Below, piece after piece: positions 23,445 through 26,901 of a stretch of 26,901 nt of DNA (position 1 is the stretch's first letter; each line of letters begins with the position of its first letter). The DNA comes from DATNPH01 sp036703315 (GTDB lineage Bacteria > Cyanobacteriota > Cyanobacteriia > Cyanobacteriales > Coleofasciculaceae). A model generated the notes under the pieces. The model did no database searches. It saw only the letters and a program-made list of their open reading frames with translations, and was not told the DNA's origin. The stretch covers positions 1-26,901 of the forward strand of contig DATNPH010000123.1 in NCBI GenBank assembly GCA_036703315.1. Direction: 5' to 3'. The position numbers were made by a program, and so were the translations under genes.

Positions 23445-24536
23445 ATGAGTAAGCATCCAGACTTAATTATCCACGAGCGGACACCTTTTAATGCAGAGCC
23501 ACCTTTGAAGCTGCTTCGACAGTTCTTTATTACACCGAAAGAACTTTTTTACGTCCGAAATCATGGTTCAATTCCTGAAGTCGATCTAGCGGAGTATCGA
23601 TTGTCTGTGACTGGGAGTGTGAGTCAGCACTTGAACCTTTCACTGAATGAAATTCGAGAAAAGTTTCCTAAACGTACCGTTATGGCAACGCTTCAGTGTG
23701 CTGGTAATCGGCGCGATGGATTGATTCAAGCCAAACCGATTCCGGGTGAAGAACCCTGGCAGGCACAAGCGATTGGCAATGCTATATGGGGTGGCGTTCC
23801 TCTACGGGAGGTACTGCTAGCTGCTGGAATCGAAGCCGATACGAAAAACGCCGCCTTTAGCGGTTTGGATGAGGTGGAAAAAGAGGGAGAGACGTTCGGC
23901 TTTGGGGGTTCTATTCCGATTGAGAAGGCGATGAGTCCAGAGGTTCTCTTAGCCTACGAGATGAACGGTGAGCCGCTGACTCCTGTACATGGGTTTCCGT
24001 TGCGAGTTGTGGTACCGGGTTATCTTGGCGCGAGGAGCGTTAAGTGGCTATCGAGCATCACGCTTCAGGAAAGCCCTTCTAGTAACTACTTCCAGCAACA
24101 TGCTTATAAGCTCTTTACGCCAGAGGTACGAGCAGAGACAGCCGATTGGACTAAAGGGCAGATGCTAGGGGAGCTATTTGTGAATTCTGCGATCTACAAT
24201 CCCTTAGAAGGAGAGAAGATACTGGCTAACCCAATCTTGGTTGAGGGATATGCGATCGCAAGTGGCAGTCATAGCCTCGAACGAGTAGAGTTATCCAATG
24301 ATGGGGGAACAACATGGGTACAGGTTGAACTTCTTGAATCACCGTCTCCTTGGACTTGGCGATTTTGGCAAAGTCAATTGGAGCTAAACAAAGGCTGTTC
24401 ACAGATTATCGTGCGGGCATGGGATAGTGCCGGGAATAGCCAACCAGAGGATGCCAGAACGATTTGGAATTTCAAGGGTTATATGAATAACTCTTGGCAT
24501 CGGGTTGAGGTGAAAAATGCGATCGCTTTTGCATAA
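23445..24536 (+). CDS. Molybdopterin-dependent sulfite oxidase-like protein
   Basis: A 363-residue enzyme of the sulfite oxidase family, which oxidises sulfite to sulfate at a molybdenum cofactor. The Moco-ligand Cys is C85 in ATLQCAGNRRDG. The substrate and cofactor pocket continues with GNAIWGGVPLREVLLAAGIE, TPVHGFPLRVVVPGYLGARSVK, and the C-terminal dimerisation domain from about residue 240 (VEGYAIASGSHSLERVELSN). There is no haem b5 domain and no Tat or Sec signal peptide, so it is predicted to be cytosolic or to use a small soluble electron acceptor. It completes a route from sulfonate via the dioxygenases to sulfate. The gene appears intact. Other Moco oxidoreductases of this fold are possible, but the NRR after the Cys fits sulfite oxidase. 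Confidence 0.9.
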   Translation: MSKHPDLIIHERTPFNAEPPLKLLRQFFITPKELFYVRNHGSIPEVDLAEYRLSVTGSVSQHLNLSLNEIREKFPKRTVMATLQCAGNRRDGLIQAKPIPGEEPWQAQAIGNAIWGGVPLREVLLAAGIEADTKNAAFSGLDEVEKEGETFGFGGSIPIEKAMSPEVLLAYEMNGEPLTPVHGFPLRVVVPGYLGARSVKWLSSITLQESPSSNYFQQHAYKLFTPEVRAETADWTKGQMLGELFVNSAIYNPLEGEKILANPILVEGYAIASGSHSLERVELSNDGGTTWVQVELLESPSPWTWRFWQSQLELNKGCSQIIVRAWDSAGNSQPEDARTIWNFKGYMNNSWHRVEVKNAIAFA

Positions 24537-24588
24537 GTTCTGACCAGTTTGATAGGTTCTGATGGGATGAGGGTTCTGTTTAACCACC

Positions 24589-24677
24589 ATGAGCCGTGTT
24601 CAAGTCAATGGCGGTTTCTTTGGGGCAGGTTTGGGGATCTTCATGCTGGCAACCCTGTCGTTTTTAGGCATCAAAAC
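24589..24677 (+). pseudogene. Relic of a second TSUP (TauE/SafE) permease gene
   Basis: Bases 24610-24676 match 14698-14764 in the intact TSUP gene at 63 of 67 positions by direct reading. They encode GGFFGAGLGIFMLATLSFLG, the second repeat's core. Similarity is lost at both ends. A chance ATG at 24589 gives a short in-frame start, but no full protein. It lies between the sulfite oxidase-like gene and the convergent DUF202 gene. Confidence 0.85.
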
Positions 24678-24684
24678 CTCGACA

Positions 24685-25122
24685 TTACTCAAACATCGCA
24701 CCAACCATCAGTTGCATAGGAGCCGCAAAAATGTAGTAGATGATGCCTGCACCCAAAAGTAGAACTGCCAAGCTGAAGAGCATTACCCAGCGATCAGACG
24801 GTTCATACGTATCTTCGTCAATATCGCGCCGTACCCCAAAATAATGTTGGGTAGAGAGCCACACAGTTAGCAGTCCCATAACTGCAAAAGCTAACCCAAG
24901 TTTCCAACTCATTCCAGTTGATGGCACCATCGGCGGTTGAAACATCCGAATCCGCACAATCACGATGCCAAATCCCATTAAGGCGATCGCACTCCGCATC
25001 CAGGCTAAATATGTGCGCTCATTGGCAAGATGATCTCGAATGCGATCAGAACGACGACGTTTCGTTGCAGTTTGTTCGGAAGGTGATGCACTCTTTGGAG
25101 GGGGATTGAATGTTAGCTGCAT
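24685..25122 (-). CDS. DUF202 (YidH-family) inner-membrane protein
   Basis: A 145-residue membrane protein. A cytosolic basic N-terminus leads into the family signature RDHLANERTYLAWMRSAIAL at about residues 29-48. Three hydrophobic helices follow: the first containing IALMGFGIVIVRI, the second WKLGLAFAVMGLLTVWL, and the third WVMLFSLAVLLLGAGIIYYI. YidH-type proteins are uncharacterised, and a role in membrane stress or polyphosphate-linked (VTC-like) assemblies is only suggested by domain sharing. The start at 25122 gives the standard N-terminus. The nearby IS begins 20 nt upstream of the start, so its promoter may have been replaced by element sequence. The gene appears intact. Confidence 0.85.
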   Translation of the reverse strand: MQLTFNPPPKSASPSEQTATKRRRSDRIRDHLANERTYLAWMRSAIALMGFGIVIVRIRMFQPPMVPSTGMSWKLGLAFAVMGLLTVWLSTQHYFGVRRDIDEDTYEPSDRWVMLFSLAVLLLGAGIIYYIFAAPMQLMVGAMFE

Positions 25123-25161
25123 TGAAATAGCCTTAGATGCTTAGCGGGACTTAGACAAAAA

Positions 25162-26478
25162 TTAAGCCCAAATAAACCCTAAACTGGCTCTATAAGCAGC
25201 AAACACGTCACGATTTAGGTTCAACCACTCAAAAAATCGAAAAGACATAGCTGTTCTAAAGGCTTCTATTGCTTCAGCAAAGGTGTTCAAAGGTTTGTTA
25301 GCCCAGCGCCTTCTTAATCCTCCTGTTAAGGTGTGCCAAAGAATAAAAGTATAGGCACAAAAAACTAAGATAAAATGTCGCATTAGACTTCTTTTATCTC
25401 GGACTTGGTATTCCCTCAAACCTAGCCAGCCTTTAGCTTCTCTATAGAAAACTTCCACCCAGTTTCTTTGAGAGTAAGTAGCAACTATCCACTCTGGATT
25501 GGCAATTGATGGAGAAACGTTAGTGATAAAATAGTCGATATCAGTGGCTTGTGAGAAAGTAGAAGCATTCATGACGATGGCTATACTTCGCTTTCCCTCT
25601 AGACGTGATATCTTTACTTCTGTAGTTGCCACCCAGACTGTTTTCGGTTTATTTAGATTGATTTGAACAGGGATAAAAGCTTTAATAGGCAATGACTCAG
25701 CTAACTTATCTAAGCGAATCTTGGTTCGTTGATTTGCCGAGGTTTCAATTACAATTATCACTTTGCGGTTTTTGGCTAATCCCCCTAAATACTTGATTTT
25801 CCTTTTTTCTAGCTCCAGCAGGAATGTTATGTTATTGCCGTAGCCAGCATCAATTAGCACGATACCCGGTCGATATCCCCTCTCCAAACTTCGGTCAATT
25901 AATTCTAGACCTAGCTCTGGCTTTTTCTTGAATTCAATATCTCTTTTTCCCTCAGGTAACGAACTGGCGTGTTGATATAACTCTATATCTAACGGCAGGC
26001 TTTTTTTGCCATCATATAGATGAGTTGTTACCACTACTATTCCGTTATCGGTTTTCCCAATTTCTCCAATGTACTGCCGTCCCACTCCCTCTGTGAAATT
26101 GCCACTCTTTCTATGACCTGAATCATCAACGATTAATGTGAATCCTCTACTTATCCGGCTTTGGCTACACTGATTCATCACCACTAGGCGGCGCTCATTT
26201 ACCTCTAAGGTTGACCAAGGCGCTTCCGTCAAAAAGCGGATGCGCCGCCTCGGAGGTTTCCTCCGAATTTAGGCGCACCAAGGATGCAATTGGTGGTAAA
26301 CCACTCCCACTGCGTTGTTCGACATTTGAGTTAAGTTTTTTCGCTCACTTTCCCCCAATAATCCCCCCAGATAGTGCCTAAACCCTTTTCTTTGCGCTTG
26401 ATGGCTAAAAACATCATCGAACCGACTACACCATTTCTCAAAACATGGGGGCATCGCGTCGGGCGTAGTTTCTTTCAT
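25162..26478 (-). pseudogene. IS701-family DDE transposase, interrupted by a 45-nt insertion
   Basis: The N-terminal piece (26478-26269) has CFEKWCSRFDDVFSHQAQRK and HYLGGLLGESERKNL. The C-terminal piece (26232-25162, 356 residues) has the DDE core: the first Asp in FTLIVDDSGHRKSG, the second in IVLIDAGYGNNI and the Glu in WVEVFYREAKGWLGLREYQV. The two pieces are in the same frame but separated by about 45 nt containing TAA. Removing that insertion would give a normal 424-residue protein (HQLH joined to RFLTEAPWS). Family and ends are secure; it is inactive unless an intact copy acts in trans. Confidence 0.9.
26232..26276. repeat. 45-nt palindromic insertion within the transposase gene
   Basis: On the minus strand the insert contains the perfect stem TCGGAGG-AAA-CCTCCGA flanked by the imperfect arms GGTGCGCC and GGCGCATCC, so the whole is a nested hairpin. 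The host sequence GCATC occurs on both sides. It adds 15 codons including TAA to the transposase. It looks like a small non-autonomous palindromic repeat of the kind scattered in cyanobacterial genomes. Confidence 0.7.
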
Positions 26479-26556
26479 GGGTATTTCTGTACGTGAGATG
26501 CTTGCCTAACATGGATTATAACTCATTTAGTCTTAATCCATTGTTTAAGTCCCGTT

Positions 26557-26901
26557 AGTGGTGGCGATGGCAACGACACCCTGAATGGTGGAGCGGGAAA
26601 TGACACCATGAGTGGTGGTGTCGGAAATGACACTTACATTGTGGATAGTTCAGGTGACACCATTAGCGAAACTTCCACCACTACGACTGAAATTGACGCC
26701 GTGCAAGCGGCGGTGAACTGGACTTTGGGTGCCAACTTAGAAAACCTTGTTTTAAGCGGCACTGGTACAATCTCAGGGACAGGTAACATCCTGAATAACA
26801 CCTTAGTGGGTAATACTGCTAACAACTCGCTGAGTGGTGGCGGTGGCGATGACAAACTTGATGGTGGTGCAGGCAGTGACAGCATGAGTGGCGGCACTGG
26901 C
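26557..26901 (+). CDS. RTX hemolysin-type calcium-binding repeat protein, 5' cut by IS701 and 3' end outside window
   Basis: The open frame begins inside the right end of the IS and runs to the window edge. It contains the RTX nonapeptide pattern GGxGxDxUx: SGGDGNDTLNGGAGNDTMSG and GGVGNDTYIVDSSGDT near the start, and SGGGGDDKLDGGAGSDSMSG near the edge. Between them a beta-strand module (VNWTLGANLENLVLSGTG) is typical of secreted cyanobacterial RTX proteins. The repeats bind Ca2+ and such proteins normally leave by type I secretion. No start codon or N-terminal domain is present, so the fragment is headless and its function cannot be told. Confidence 0.85.

Larger units (their letters stand above)
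25142..26557 (-). mobile_element. IS701-family insertion sequence (complete, transposase disrupted)
   Basis: A 1416-bp element bounded by imperfect terminal inverted repeats: TAGCGGGACTTAGACAA at 25142-25158 and the complement of 26541-26557, TAACGGGACTTAAACAA (15 of 17 identical). It contains a single transposase gene in two pieces. No target duplication is visible at the ends. The left flank is the upstream region of the DUF202 gene and the right flank is an RTX coding sequence, so the element does not sit in a single interrupted gene. Confidence 0.8.

Noticed and set aside
26634..26897. 87-aa minus-strand open frame at the right edge
   Set aside because: It is the antisense shadow of clear RTX repeats on the plus strand.

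Overview
The window is almost certainly from a cyanobacterium. It carries about twenty copies of the HIP1 octamer GCGATCGC, spread over genes and gaps. The protein set also fits a large, IS-rich, mosaic cyanobacterial genome: CrcB with a fluoride riboswitch, an IS701-family transposase, RTX repeats and a DUF202 membrane protein. No rRNA, tRNA or CRISPR array was seen.

Positions 1-7001 (all minus strand) hold a type I restriction-modification locus read right to left: hsdR (7001-3645), an unrecognised 173-aa gene (3584-3063), a DUF262/DUF1524 (GmrSD-like) gene (2951-1080) and hsdM (1026 to beyond the left edge). hsdS is not in the window and probably lies beyond position 1. The two middle genes look clearly more AT-rich than hsdR and hsdM, so they read as cargo between the restriction and modification subunits. 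Positions 7014-8340 hold no convincing gene, but contain two plus-strand clusters of RNA hairpins, each ending in a T-rich terminator.

Positions 8341-19946 form an organosulfur and redox island: a TauD-type dioxygenase, aldo/keto reductase, glutathione S-transferase (GST)-like protein, MDR-family reductase, truncated SDR, O-methyltransferase, TauE/SafE-type (TSUP) permease, NtaA/SnaA/DszA-type flavin monooxygenase, an SfnB/DszC-like acyl-CoA dehydrogenase remnant, an SsuA-like binding lipoprotein, a truncated PPK2 and the 3' half of an SsuB/TauB-type ATPase. A second TauD/TfdA-type dioxygenase and a molybdenum sulfite oxidase-like enzyme follow at 22.4-24.5 kb. Together these suggest uptake of organosulfonates, oxygenase cleavage to sulfite, and sulfite oxidation or export. 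No intact sulfonate ABC transporter is visible: the permease gene is absent and the ATPase has lost its Walker A half.

Positions 20183-22260 are a fluoride region: a fluoride riboswitch upstream of crcB, a broken DUF190 gene, a frameshifted two-repeat membrane protein and a CDF-like membrane protein. The right end has a DUF202 gene, a complete but disrupted IS701-type element with terminal inverted repeats, and the start-less fragment of an RTX calcium-binding repeat protein running off the edge.

The dominant theme is decay and rearrangement. At least ten truncated or frameshifted genes were found, including an exact head-to-head junction of two 5'-truncated genes (19549-19557), an acyl-CoA dehydrogenase fragment fused in frame just after the ssuA stop, a 67-bp near-identical copy of part of the TSUP gene 10 kb away, and a 45-nt palindromic insertion that stops the transposase. 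Three separate one-base indels could be real decay or sequencing error, and should be resolved before any of these genes is called a pseudogene.
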